Shown here piece after piece: positions 25,007 through 34,553 of a stretch of 54,609 nt of DNA. The DNA lies in NCBI RefSeq assembly GCF_000832015.1, contig NZ_JXCJ01000001.1:1716206-1770814 (forward strand), in the 5' to 3' direction. The stretch is from Gilvimarinus agarilyticus. GTDB taxonomy: Bacteria; Pseudomonadota; Gammaproteobacteria; Pseudomonadales; Cellvibrionaceae. Numbering within the stretch: position 1 is the first letter of the stretch; every line of letters starts with the position of its first letter. Under the pieces are notes generated by a model. The model did not search any database. It was not told the DNA's origin and worked only from the letters and a program-made list of their open reading frames with translations. Made by a program: the position numbers and the translations under genes.

Positions 25007-26995
25007 TTATGGCAATTCAATTAAGCGAACATTATCGATACGGAAGTTCATGCCGCCAGCCCAGACATTGACGCCTAGTTGTAGCTGCAGTTCACGAGAC
25101 TCCCAGTCCGTAACGCCGGTGTAGAGGTCTGGATCAAAGATCATGGCCATGTGGTTCATGTTTTGACGAACTTCGAAGACGCCTTTGAAAGGAGCTCCCT
25201 GCACTGTCTCACCGGTTACCGGATCGATAATAGACGCCCGGATTTTTTTAGTGCCAGCAGCGGGCAGGCCGTCTGCTACTAAGTCGTACGTAAGTAGATA
25301 GCGACTGCCGTTTTTGATGGTGCCTGCTGCGAGCGGCAGTGTGCTTGAGCGGTCTTGAAGTTCGCCAGTGTTTAGGCTCGCGTTACCTGAAATCGGCCCG
25401 TTAGCCGAGATACTGCCGCCTTCCTGAACTGTCCAGTCGCCAGCACCGTTTTCGAACGTAGCGTTGTCTTGGCTAATCAGGTTGTTGCCTGGGTCAGTTG
25501 AATACTTGTACAACATAACCGCGTCGTACTCAGCGGCGCCAACTTCTACAGGTGCTGTGATGGTGACTTTGGTGTTTGCGGCACCTTCGAAGCGAGTGGC
25601 AAATGTACGCGGGTTGGCCCCGTGAGCAAACCAAGCTTGCGAATTGATGATTTGGCCAACCTCTTCGCCAATGTCACCGGTAACCCACATAGGGTAAGCG
25701 CCCCAAGAATTACCGTGAGCGCCGCGGGCCTCAATGATATAACCGGCACCTTCTTCCAGCGCATTACCCGGTAAGGCAGGGCTCAGTTCGTCGCCGGCTA
25801 GCATCGAGGCAAAAGCGCTACCGTCTACATTTAGCCCAAGCGCTGAAGCCGTTGCAGCCATTACGCCGTCGGTGGCGTTCCAGCCTTCCAGATCATTCTC
25901 AAAACTGCCGTTTGGCAGCACCTGCGTAATGGCTTCACCCATTACGGTAATTTCGACGGTATTCGTTACAGTGTGATCAGCGGTGCCGTCGCTTAAATCG
26001 TACGAGTAGGTAAAGGTTTTACTTTCGCCCTCGGCGACAAAGGCGCCAAAGTCGATACCGTCTACTGCCAGCATGGTGCCTTCTGAGCGGTTAAAGTGCA
26101 GCGCCGGGCCACCGTCAACCGGTGCTAGGCTACTCCAGTCGATCTCGATGGCATCGCCGTTGGGCTCAAGCACTGCGCCGGGGCTTGCCAGGTTAACCAT
26201 TTTAAGCGCGCCATTGGTGCTTACCTCGGTCATGGCGGGCCCGAGTACCACTGGGGGAGCTGGTTCCTCGCTGGTTTTAGCCACCACGATAGTCGCCATA
26301 CGTGGCAGGCTGTGGTTGTGGTCTTCTACGTTGTAGTTGTTGTCGCGAAAGATGGCGACATCACCTGGGGTTAGCGTATCCAAAATGGCCTGGGTTTCCA
26401 GCGTCAGCATGGCGTTTTCAGCATCTAACGTGTAGAGGCTGGCATCCAGGTCTGGTGAGGCAACAAAGTTAGAAACCAGTAGCGGTTCGTTGTCGGGGTC
26501 GTTTACTTCCGCTACTAAATCCACCTCGGTAGTCGGGTTTTTATCATCGATCAGTACGAATAGGTCGTCAAATTCGGGGGCAAAATCTTCACCCTCGACG
26601 GTTACTGTGAGCTTGCGATCTACGCTGGCTTGACCGTCGGAGATGGTATAGCTAAAGGTAACGGTCCGGGTTTCGTCATTATCCAATTCTAACGCCAAGT
26701 CGGTAGGGCGAATGCCAATACGGGCCTCATTAACCTCGAAGCCTGTGAGATCTTCGGTGTCGGCGCTCAGGTTTTGTACGTACAGAACGTCACCATCGGG
26801 GTCGTAGGCACCGTTTAATAAGTATTGAGTAAAAAAGGCGTTTTTTTCGTGAAAGTTAAGCACGATATCGCCGCCCGCTACGGGGGCGGTGTTGGGGCCT
26901 TTATCGGCGTTGCGGTCGTAGTCGTCGCTGCCACAACCGGTGGTGACAGCGATAATGGCGCTGGCGAGTAATGTTTTTTTATTCATGAGTTTCAT
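25007..26995 (-). CDS. Large surface lipoprotein with Ig/cadherin-like and CBM-like domains
   Basis: Protein of 662 residues with the lipobox VTTGC (Cys21), so lipid-anchored and probably surface-exposed. After an Asp/Asn-rich spacer come beta-sandwich repeats of Ig/cadherin-like type (about 40-350), with recurring FSYTISDGQASVDRKLTVTV and FTYSYDLSDGTADHTVTNTV. Two galactose-binding, CBM4/9-like modules follow: about 355-500 (LPNGSFENDLEGWNATDGV) and about 505-660 (DNATFENGAGDWTVQEGG), the second ending FRIDNVRLIELP. There is no catalytic motif. It sits directly after the large TonB receptor, where Bacteroidetes loci would have SusD or a surface glycan-binding protein, and I infer an analogous role: catching galactan chains for the receptor. 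Confidence 0.75.
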   Translation of the reverse strand: MKLMNKKTLLASAIIAVTTGCGSDDYDRNADKGPNTAPVAGGDIVLNFHEKNAFFTQYLLNGAYDPDGDVLYVQNLSADTEDLTGFEVNEARIGIRPTDLALELDNDETRTVTFSYTISDGQASVDRKLTVTVEGEDFAPEFDDLFVLIDDKNPTTEVDLVAEVNDPDNEPLLVSNFVASPDLDASLYTLDAENAMLTLETQAILDTLTPGDVAIFRDNNYNVEDHNHSLPRMATIVVAKTSEEPAPPVVLGPAMTEVSTNGALKMVNLASPGAVLEPNGDAIEIDWSSLAPVDGGPALHFNRSEGTMLAVDGIDFGAFVAEGESKTFTYSYDLSDGTADHTVTNTVEITVMGEAITQVLPNGSFENDLEGWNATDGVMAATASALGLNVDGSAFASMLAGDELSPALPGNALEEGAGYIIEARGAHGNSWGAYPMWVTGDIGEEVGQIINSQAWFAHGANPRTFATRFEGAANTKVTITAPVEVGAAEYDAVMLYKYSTDPGNNLISQDNATFENGAGDWTVQEGGSISANGPISGNASLNTGELQDRSSTLPLAAGTIKNGSRYLLTYDLVADGLPAAGTKKIRASIIDPVTGETVQGAPFKGVFEVRQNMNHMAMIFDPDLYTGVTDWESRELQLQLGVNVWAGGMNFRIDNVRLIELP

Positions 26996-27023
26996 AGTTT
27001 TACACCGTATTTTTTTAAGATTT

Positions 27024-27046
27024 AGGTGCAGGCTGTGCCTGCACCT
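27024..27046 (-). terminator. Intercistronic hairpin after TonB receptor gene
   Basis: AGGTGCAGGC (27024-27033) and GCCTGCACCT (27037-27046) form a perfect 10-bp stem with loop TGT. Downstream on the minus strand the sequence has A rather than T runs, so it may act in mRNA stability rather than termination. Confidence 0.5.
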
Positions 27047-27068
27047 TTCTCTAGTGTCTTAGTTATTG

Positions 27069-30000
27069 TTAGAAGACCATGCGCAGACCTAAGCGGAAGG
27101 TGGTACCCACTTTGTATGCGCTTACGGTACGGTCGGTTGGTGCATCGCCGTCCAATGGGTTGCCCTCTTCCATGGCGACGTAACTAACGCTACCGTCCTC
27201 GCCCACGAGCTGTTCAACTTGCAGCTCGCGGTTGGTGTAGTAAGTGCGGTACAACGCGTCGGTTAAGTTAATGGCCTGGAAGGTCAGATCCATGTTGTCG
27301 TTGATGGCGTAGGTGGCCGACAGGTCAACTGTGTCACGACCTTCGTTCCACAGTGAGCCCTGGAACCAGGTGCGCCCGCGCTGGCCGGTGTTCCAATCGT
27401 TACCTACCAGTGAGTCAGACGAGCCTCGGTAGCTAATGCGAACCTGATGGCCGTCTTGCTCCCAAAACGCGGTTAAGTTGTACGTGTGCTCGGGAGTGTC
27501 GGCAACCGGGTAGGTTGGCAGCAAGCGGTTCGGGTCGATGCTGGAGAAGTCGGCCTCGTATTCACTGTCTTGATAAGTGTAGTTAGCTTGCATGCCCAAC
27601 CCGCTTAAGAAATAACCGGGTAAAAAGTCGTAGGTCTGCTGGTAGCCTAGCTCCAAACCGCGAATTTCGGCGCCTTTACCGTTAACCAGTTTGTTGATAT
27701 TGAACTGGTTACACAGCTGCTCGTAATCCTCGGAGTATGCCAGCGGGCCACCAAAACCGGATTGCGTGGTAAAGCGGATCGGCATACAGCCATCTAAGCC
27801 GCTGTTTGGCTGCGCAGAGTCGGCCAGCATGACCAGGTCATCGGCGCTAAACGTACCTTCTACCTCACGTACGTCGGTGATGTAAGTCTGCGCCGACTCG
27901 GTATCCGTAAAGTTGGTCATGTCTTTATAGAACAGGGCCGCGCTGATCATTGACGTATCGTTGAAGTACCACTCAAGCGACAGGTCCAGGTTGTTGGACT
28001 CCATCGGGTCTAGCTTGGTGTTGTACATGTTAACCGTACCGGGGTTTGATGGCAGGGTGCCCCAGTAAGTTGCCCAAAGCTCGGTAATGCGGAAGCCTGG
28101 GCGCAGCTCATCGATGGCAGGGCGAGTCATGGTTTTTGACAGCGCCATACGACCAATCAGGTTGTCGCTAAACAGATAGTTCAGGTTCAAGCTTGGCAGA
28201 ACGTTTTCGTATGTGTGACTGTTTTCGGTGGCAAAAGAACCGATGGATTTATCCTGCTGGTTGAGCACGGTGTATTGATCGATACTGCCCGAGTCGATGG
28301 TGCCGTCCCACTCGATGTTGGGGCTGGTCAGTGACGAATCCCAACCGTGGTTTCGGCTGGTGCTTACATCTGCGTAACGCCACAAGTTGTTCCATGTGGG
28401 GCGGTAAGCGTATTCGTCTTGGTTAAAGCCAGGCTCTTGTGAGTCGATGGCCCACTGGGCGTACACTGGGTCGTGACAAGGATCTTGCACGCCGTCGCCA
28501 TTGGGGTCGAACATTGGCATAGGCGTCCAGGTGCTTGGATCCGGCCCTGCCGAGGTGTCCCAACCGGTGCCATCAATACGCGAGAATTTATTCTCGTAAG
28601 CCGGGATCTGGTTAAAGCGCTCTGCCGGGTCATTGCTCCAGTTAGAGGGCATGGGGCACTCAGGCAGTGAGGTGTCGCGTAGCTGTAGCAACGTCAACGA
28701 TGAGAATTCTGATTCATCGGCGTTGTCCGGGAAGTCGTGATACACCGCACCCGAGGCGCCTACAGCTTCAACTTCGGTCTCGACGTAACGCACACCGATA
28801 TCACCTGTTAAGCGGTCATCCAGATACGAAAAGTTTAACTTCAGATAAATGGCCGAGGTATCCAGTGTCGTTTCGCGCGTGTTGCTTGGGTCTACGTTGC
28901 GCGACAGCTCCGGGTCGCCTACTACCGTGTTATAGGCCGCATCGACGTCGATGGGTGCCCAGTTTATGCTTGGCAAGCCCAGGGTGCTTAAAAAGTCGTC
29001 GTACGCCAGAGAGTCGTCACGCTGGAACTCTACCGCACGGATGTCCGACAGCGCGCCGCCTGGGATTGACACCGGGTTGCCCGCTGAATCGAAAATAATC
29101 TCAGAGGTGGTGTTAGAGTTGTAGGTATAGTTCTGCTGATCGACGAGTTTTTCACGCTGGCTTACTTTGCCGCCAAACTCGATGGTGGTAATACCGGCAA
29201 AATCTAAATCGTAATCGAAGTCCAATTGAACATTGCTGATGGTGTCTTCTACGGTTACGTCGGCTTCAGAAATGCTACCCAGGTGAAAACTGTTTAAGTC
29301 ATGTGGGTTAAAGCCGGTGTAGGCGGTATTGTCGTCAGAGCCTGGCAAGGGGAGGCCAGTTTCCGGATCGGTGAAGTCTAAGAGATTATCACCAAGATCG
29401 ACGTAGCTGCTGCCAAATACCGGGGCGCACGCATTGGCGTGGCATTGATAGCCGACTGGCTCAATGTCTTGCCCTGCTCCAAACAGAATGTTGGAAGGCA
29501 CTTGCTTCCAGTTTTGCATGTTGGTGTAGCGGCTCGGCAGGCTTTCGGATTTACTGTTGGAGTAGCCGGCCATCGCCGACATGCGGAAGTTGTCGGTAAT
29601 TTCTTGGTCAAAGCGCAGGGTGGCACTGGCGTTTTCTTGTTCATCGCCGCCTTCGGAGCGGGTTATGTCGCCAATGCTATAGCGGTTAACCTGATTGATT
29701 AAGGTAAGAGTGTTGGTATCTACGGTCCACCAATCTTCTTGCGGGTCAGTAAAGCTGGCTACTTGATCGGGGTAGTTTTGGCTCCAGTTTTGGTTTTCGA
29801 TCAGATTCGGGTCGGTACCCATGCGCAGCGAAAAGCCGTCATAGTTTTGCTCGGTGGTCTGATTGGCGTAGGTCGCATCGAAGCTAAGTTCGGTACCATC
29901 AGTAGGCGCCCACTGCAGGCCTAAGGTTGCACCATAGCGCTCACTTTCGTTGTCGAACAGCTCATAGTTAACATTGGTTGGGCTGATGGCCCGAATACCG

Positions 30001-30752
30001 GAAATAATATTGCCATTTTGATCACGGGCAATATTGATATCGCGCGCTTCAAAGTTATGCGCACGGTATTGGTCTTTGCGGTAATCATTGGTTTCAGTGT
30101 AAGCCGTTAAAGCAACACCAAAGGTGTCGTCCAAAAACTTCTTAGAGCCAGCCAGTTGCAGTTTGTAGTTTTCTTTCTCACTAAAGTCGTTATAGCGGCC
30201 CTGAATAGTGGCTGTGTATTCGTCTTCCGCTTTATCCAGAGGGCGAACCGTTACTAGGTTTACGGTAGCGCCGAGTGAGCCTTCATCCATATCAGCGCTA
30301 GGCGTTTTAATTACCTCGAGTTTTGACAGGATATCTGATGAGTACGCGCTTAAATCCACTGCTTGACTGAAGTCAGTAGAAGAGAGCTGTTGACCGTTTA
30401 AGGTAATGTTGTTTTGGTTTGCGCCGGCACCACGCACGGTGATGGTCGAGCCCTCGCCGTCACGGCTCACCACCGATACACCCGTAACACGACCCAAAGC
30501 ATCGGCAATGTTCTGATCGGTGTTCTTACCCATGTCCTCGGAGTTGATCGTGTCCATGATTTGCTGCGAATCGCGCTTGTTGTCCATGGACTTTTGCAGC
30601 GCACCGCGTATACCACGAACCACAACTTCTTCAAGTACGAGCTCTTCGGTGGATTGTTCGGTGTCTGATTGAGCGTAAGCGCCTATGCCGTGGCTGGCCA
30701 GTATGGCAGCCGAAAGCGCGGTCAACTGGAAGCGTTTAGTGATGTTAGACAT
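27069..30752 (-). CDS. Large TonB-dependent receptor
   Basis: Outer-membrane receptor of 1227 residues from ATG 30752, chosen because it follows GAGAGGTCACAG and opens a good signal peptide (MSNITKRFQLTALSAAILA). EEVVVRGIRGALQKSMDNKR is the TonB-box region of the Xanthomonas/Caulobacter type. The plug (about 60-180) carries NIADALGRVTGVSVVSRDGE and ITVRGAGANQNNITLNG. A long barrel ends with the beta-signal FRLGLRMVF. At over 1200 residues it is large, as for receptors importing sizable oligosaccharides. The promoter and operator are just upstream, and the surface lipoprotein follows in the same direction. The cargo (agar or porphyran oligosaccharides) is inferred from context. Confidence 0.94.
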   Translation of the reverse strand: MSNITKRFQLTALSAAILASHGIGAYAQSDTEQSTEELVLEEVVVRGIRGALQKSMDNKRDSQQIMDTINSEDMGKNTDQNIADALGRVTGVSVVSRDGEGSTITVRGAGANQNNITLNGQQLSSTDFSQAVDLSAYSSDILSKLEVIKTPSADMDEGSLGATVNLVTVRPLDKAEDEYTATIQGRYNDFSEKENYKLQLAGSKKFLDDTFGVALTAYTETNDYRKDQYRAHNFEARDINIARDQNGNIISGIRAISPTNVNYELFDNESERYGATLGLQWAPTDGTELSFDATYANQTTEQNYDGFSLRMGTDPNLIENQNWSQNYPDQVASFTDPQEDWWTVDTNTLTLINQVNRYSIGDITRSEGGDEQENASATLRFDQEITDNFRMSAMAGYSNSKSESLPSRYTNMQNWKQVPSNILFGAGQDIEPVGYQCHANACAPVFGSSYVDLGDNLLDFTDPETGLPLPGSDDNTAYTGFNPHDLNSFHLGSISEADVTVEDTISNVQLDFDYDLDFAGITTIEFGGKVSQREKLVDQQNYTYNSNTTSEIIFDSAGNPVSIPGGALSDIRAVEFQRDDSLAYDDFLSTLGLPSINWAPIDVDAAYNTVVGDPELSRNVDPSNTRETTLDTSAIYLKLNFSYLDDRLTGDIGVRYVETEVEAVGASGAVYHDFPDNADESEFSSLTLLQLRDTSLPECPMPSNWSNDPAERFNQIPAYENKFSRIDGTGWDTSAGPDPSTWTPMPMFDPNGDGVQDPCHDPVYAQWAIDSQEPGFNQDEYAYRPTWNNLWRYADVSTSRNHGWDSSLTSPNIEWDGTIDSGSIDQYTVLNQQDKSIGSFATENSHTYENVLPSLNLNYLFSDNLIGRMALSKTMTRPAIDELRPGFRITELWATYWGTLPSNPGTVNMYNTKLDPMESNNLDLSLEWYFNDTSMISAALFYKDMTNFTDTESAQTYITDVREVEGTFSADDLVMLADSAQPNSGLDGCMPIRFTTQSGFGGPLAYSEDYEQLCNQFNINKLVNGKGAEIRGLELGYQQTYDFLPGYFLSGLGMQANYTYQDSEYEADFSSIDPNRLLPTYPVADTPEHTYNLTAFWEQDGHQVRISYRGSSDSLVGNDWNTGQRGRTWFQGSLWNEGRDTVDLSATYAINDNMDLTFQAINLTDALYRTYYTNRELQVEQLVGEDGSVSYVAMEEGNPLDGDAPTDRTVSAYKVGTTFRLGLRMVF

Positions 30753-30870
30753 CTGTGACCTCTCTGATCGTTCATTATTTTTATGCTTTACCGCCAAACC
30801 TATGACGATGCGTAGCAAGTTTTAGGGTGCGGCTCATTTATGCTATCCGCTCTTTTTGTTCCCAAGGTAG

Positions 30871-30899
30871 ATAATTAAAGATTATTTGGCTATTGTCAA
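30871..30899 (-). promoter_or_regulatory. Promoter of large TonB receptor gene
   Basis: On the minus strand, -35 TTGACA (30894-30899) and -10 AATTAT (30871-30876) with 17-bp spacing; operator-like site E lies 6 bp upstream of the -35. Confidence 0.55.
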
Positions 30900-30905
30900 T
30901 AGCAG

Positions 30906-30917
30906 ATTGTATACAAT
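30906..30917. promoter_or_regulatory. Operator-like site E (ATTGTATACAAT, perfect palindrome)
   Basis: Second perfect copy of the palindrome. It is 154 bp upstream of the TonB receptor ATG and 190 bp upstream of the divergent dehydrogenase ATG, so it could control both. Confidence 0.7.
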
Positions 30918-31106
30918 GGGCCTGAGTGGTAAGCTTGTTATTAATGAGGTTATGGTTATTGGTAATAAGTATAAGGCCTCGGGCCGCAGCTGTGGTGGCT
31001 AGGTTCCGTTAAATTTAGCTGAGCCTGATATAGGAATCAATAATAATGAATAGCGGCCTCCGGTTAGCTCAATGCCCGGGAGAGCAGCTAACCAGAGAGG
31101 ACTCTT

Positions 31107-34100
31107 ATGCGTTATAGGCCGCGTTTTCAACTGATCGCCCTTTTGCTGGCGCCTTTTGCCTTTGGGGCTCATACAGAAGGTGCAGGGCACCCCGCCAAAT
31201 CTGGCTCTAAGCTAAAGACTACGCATATGTCGGCGCTGCAAGCGAGCGATGCGGCACAGAAGGCGAGCGCAAGCTTGATGGAGAAACTCGCGCCGGGCAT
31301 TAACCTTCAGCTATGGGCCGGCGACACCCTCATCGACGATCCGGTGGCCCTGAGTATGGATTGGCAGGGCAACGCCTGGGTGACGATTACGAATCGCAGC
31401 AATAACTCTGAATTTGATATTCGCGGGTGGCCGCAATGGCACGCGGACACGCTGTCGTTTACGTCGGTGGCCGAGCGCGGTGAATTTTTAAAGCACTACT
31501 TTGCCGAGTCGAGCAACCTGGGGCCGGACGATGTACCCGATCGCAATAGCAATGGTAAGCATGATTGGCGCGATTTGGCCGTCGTCAAAGAGGAGGTGTT
31601 AAAAGTTTCCGATACCGATGGCGACGGGCGCGCCGATCGGGCGCAAACCGTACTAGAGGACTTTTCAACGCTGGTGAGTGATGTGCTGGGAGGCGTTTAC
31701 TACGATAACGCGACCGATTCGCTGTACTTAACCGTTGCACCCAACGCCTGGCGCGCCAGCGACAGCACCGGAGATGGGTATCTGGATCAAAAAACGTCGC
31801 TAGCCGAGGGCTTTGGCGTGCACATTGGCTTTAGCGGCCACAATATGTCGGGTGTGACTAAAGGCCCCGACGGGCGTATTTACTATGGCATAGGCGATAT
31901 CGGTGCCGATATTACCGACCTGGAAGGCAAGCGCCATAAGCACCCGCACGAGGGGGTGATTGTGCGCAGTGAGCCTGACGGTAGCCACCTTGAGGTATTT
32001 GCGACCGGCCTGCGCAATACTCATGAATTTACCTTCGACAAATACGGTAACCTGATTAGCTCGGATAACGACGGCGACCATGCCGGGGAGTTTGAGCGGT
32101 TGGTATACCTGATCGATGGCTCGGATACCGGCTGGCGCACCCACTGGCAGTTTGGCAAATACACCGACCCCACAAACAACCGCTATAAAGTCTGGACCGA
32201 CGAGGGCTACCACAAAAGCCGGTTTGCCGAGCAGTCGGCATTGATTTTGCCGCCTATCAAACCTTTTTATGGCGGCCCCACCGGGATGGTTTACAACCCA
32301 GGTACGGCGCTCAATGAGACGTGGCAAGATTACTTTTTTTTGGTGCAGTTTACCGGCACGCCCGGTAATTCGGGTATTAATGCCTTTACCCTAGAGCCCG
32401 ATGGTGCCGGCTTTAAGCTTGGCGAAGATAAAACCTTTATGCGCGGCGTTCAGAGCACGGGCCTGGATGTGGGCCCGGACGGCGCACTTTATACGGCCGA
32501 CTGGGTCGATGGGTGGAAAGTTAATAACACCGGTCGTATCTGGAAACTGGATGCCGACACACCGCACCCATTACGAGCGCAAACCCAACAGCTGTTGCAG
32601 CAGTCGTTTAGCGAGCTATCCGCCACACAGTTAACCGCGTATTTATCTCACCCCGATCAGCGCGTGCGCAGTAAAGCGCAGTTTGAGCTGGCCGCGCGCG
32701 GTGATCAGAAAAACCTGATAGCGGCGCTGGCGGGCGAATCGCAACTGGGGCGCATTCACGCCATTTGGGGGGTGGGCCAGTTGGCGCGGCACGACTCACA
32801 GCTTGCGAAACCTTTAATGCCGCTCTTGCAAGACGCCGATGACGAGATTCGCGCACAGGCTGCCAAGGCGCTTGGTGATACCCCTTATCCCGACGCCGAG
32901 CCTGCGTTGCGTGAAAATCTCACCCACCCGAGTGCGCGAGTGCGAATGTTTGCCGCCCAGGCGCTGGGGCGCATTGGCGCGACGTCATCGTTTGCGGCAA
33001 TTGTGGCAATGCTGCAGGACAACAACGACAGTGATGTCTACCTGCGCCAAGCCGGCGCCATTGCCCTGGCACGTTTAGGGCAAGAGCAAGCGTTGGGTGA
33101 GCTAGCCGAGCACCCCTCGGTGGCGGTAAGAGTGGCCGCCGTTATCGCGTTAAACCGGTCGGCAAGCCCAAGGCTTGCGGCGTTTTTACAGGACGACAAC
33201 GAGTATGTGGTAACCAACGCTGCCCGGGCCATCAACGACGACGCTTTTGTTGACGCTGCATTACCGGCACTGGCCGGACTGCTGCCTGAGCCACGCTTTA
33301 GCAACGAGCCTTTGCTGCGCCGCGCGATCAATGCCAATGCTTTTATAGCGGATGCACAAAGTGCGCAGCGGTTGGTGGCCTTTGCTGGTAATAAACGCTA
33401 TTCGGCCGTGGTGCGCGCCGAGGCGCTCAATGCGTTAAGCGTGTGGCAAAAGCCGTCTGTGTACGACAGAGTGAGCGGGCTTTACCGGGGCGAGCGACCC
33501 ACCGAGTCCACGGCGGCGATAGCGGCGCTCGAGCCTGAGTACGCGAGTTTACTTCAGGCCCCCGAGCCCGAGCTGCGCGAGGCGGCCGCCAACGCCGTGG
33601 GCCGTTTGGGGCTCAGTGAGGGCGGCGTTATTCTGGCCGCTTTGGTGCAAAACGACAGCGCGGCCAACGTGCGTCGTGCGGCACTGGAAAACTTACATCG
33701 GTTGGGTTATAGCGAACTAAAAACGGCGGTGTTTCTAGCGCTAAAAGACAGCGCCGAAAGTGTACGCCGCGCCGCGCTGGGCTTGATTCCCGAGTTGGAT
33801 ATCGCCGCTGCCGATAAAGTGCAGATGTACCAGCTGTTACTGCAAAAAGGCAGCTCTGGCGAGCAGCAAGAAACCTATACCGCTCTGGCAAAAGTTCATG
33901 CGCCTGAGGCTGACGCCTTAATTGCCCGGCAGCTGCAATTGTTACTGGATGAGCGTATAGCTCCTGAGGTACAGCTTGAGTTGGTGCAGGCGGCCGGCAC
34001 TAAACAAAGTCTCCAGGTGCAAACATTGTTGCAGGCATATAAGCAATCCAAACCCGTCGGCGATATGACCGCCCAGTATATCGAGACACTGAAAGGCGGC

Positions 34101-34535
34101 GATGCCCATATGGGTAAACTGTTTTTCTTTTACAACACCACGGCTCAGTGTGTTCGCTGTCACGTGATGGGCGATTTTGGCTCACCAGTGGGGCCCGAGC
34201 TTACCGATATCGGTAGCCGATTAAGCCGTTATCAACTCATTGAGGCGATGGTCGCACCGGGAGCGCGGGTAGCCCCGGGGTTTGGTCGCACCACGGTAAC
34301 CCTCACCAGTGGCGAAGTGATAGAGGGGCGCTTTGTCGCGGAGAGCGATACCAGCATCACGGTTGTGACCGACACTGACGACGAAAAAGTCATCCCTAGT
34401 AAGATTATTGCCAAGCAGAGTTTTTCAGGCTCCGGCATGCCGCCTATGGGGCTAATGCTTGAGAAAGAAAACGTTAGGGATATCGTTGAGTTTTTGGCAA
34501 ATCAAAAAGGACAAAAAAACACCGTCGGACACTAA
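31107..34535 (+). CDS. PVC-type dehydrogenase: beta-propeller, HEAT repeats and cytochrome c domain
   Basis: Secreted protein of 1142 residues. A signal-type N-terminus precedes a sorbosone-dehydrogenase-like beta-propeller (about 60-470): VALSMDWQGNAWVTI, VSDTDGDGRADRAQTVLEDF, GVTKGPDGRIYYGIGD, ATGLRNTHEFTFDKYGNLIS, GLDVGPDGALYTADWVDGW. Alpha-helical HEAT-like repeats fill about 480-990. The C-terminal putative heme-binding domain (about 1000-1135) has C1015-V-R-C-H1019, GSPVGPELTDIG and a candidate distal Met in GSGMPPMGLM. This architecture is typical of Planctomycetes/Verrucomicrobia. It probably oxidises a sugar in the periplasm and passes electrons through its own cytochrome. It is the first gene of a four-gene operon; the next gene starts 18 bp downstream. 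Confidence 0.88.
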   Translation: MRYRPRFQLIALLLAPFAFGAHTEGAGHPAKSGSKLKTTHMSALQASDAAQKASASLMEKLAPGINLQLWAGDTLIDDPVALSMDWQGNAWVTITNRSNNSEFDIRGWPQWHADTLSFTSVAERGEFLKHYFAESSNLGPDDVPDRNSNGKHDWRDLAVVKEEVLKVSDTDGDGRADRAQTVLEDFSTLVSDVLGGVYYDNATDSLYLTVAPNAWRASDSTGDGYLDQKTSLAEGFGVHIGFSGHNMSGVTKGPDGRIYYGIGDIGADITDLEGKRHKHPHEGVIVRSEPDGSHLEVFATGLRNTHEFTFDKYGNLISSDNDGDHAGEFERLVYLIDGSDTGWRTHWQFGKYTDPTNNRYKVWTDEGYHKSRFAEQSALILPPIKPFYGGPTGMVYNPGTALNETWQDYFFLVQFTGTPGNSGINAFTLEPDGAGFKLGEDKTFMRGVQSTGLDVGPDGALYTADWVDGWKVNNTGRIWKLDADTPHPLRAQTQQLLQQSFSELSATQLTAYLSHPDQRVRSKAQFELAARGDQKNLIAALAGESQLGRIHAIWGVGQLARHDSQLAKPLMPLLQDADDEIRAQAAKALGDTPYPDAEPALRENLTHPSARVRMFAAQALGRIGATSSFAAIVAMLQDNNDSDVYLRQAGAIALARLGQEQALGELAEHPSVAVRVAAVIALNRSASPRLAAFLQDDNEYVVTNAARAINDDAFVDAALPALAGLLPEPRFSNEPLLRRAINANAFIADAQSAQRLVAFAGNKRYSAVVRAEALNALSVWQKPSVYDRVSGLYRGERPTESTAAIAALEPEYASLLQAPEPELREAAANAVGRLGLSEGGVILAALVQNDSAANVRRAALENLHRLGYSELKTAVFLALKDSAESVRRAALGLIPELDIAAADKVQMYQLLLQKGSSGEQQETYTALAKVHAPEADALIARQLQLLLDERIAPEVQLELVQAAGTKQSLQVQTLLQAYKQSKPVGDMTAQYIETLKGGDAHMGKLFFFYNTTAQCVRCHVMGDFGSPVGPELTDIGSRLSRYQLIEAMVAPGARVAPGFGRTTVTLTSGEVIEGRFVAESDTSITVVTDTDDEKVIPSKIIAKQSFSGSGMPPMGLMLEKENVRDIVEFLANQKGQKNTVGH

Positions 34536-34553
34536 CTGATATTGAGGTGATAC

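Larger units (their letters stand above)
30753..31106. other. 354-bp divergent intergenic region
   Basis: Between the TonB receptor (-) and the dehydrogenase operon (+). It contains the TonB promoter, operator-like site E and the ribosome binding site GAGAGGA (31095-31101) of the plus-strand gene. The plus-strand promoter was not resolved by eye. Confidence 0.5.
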
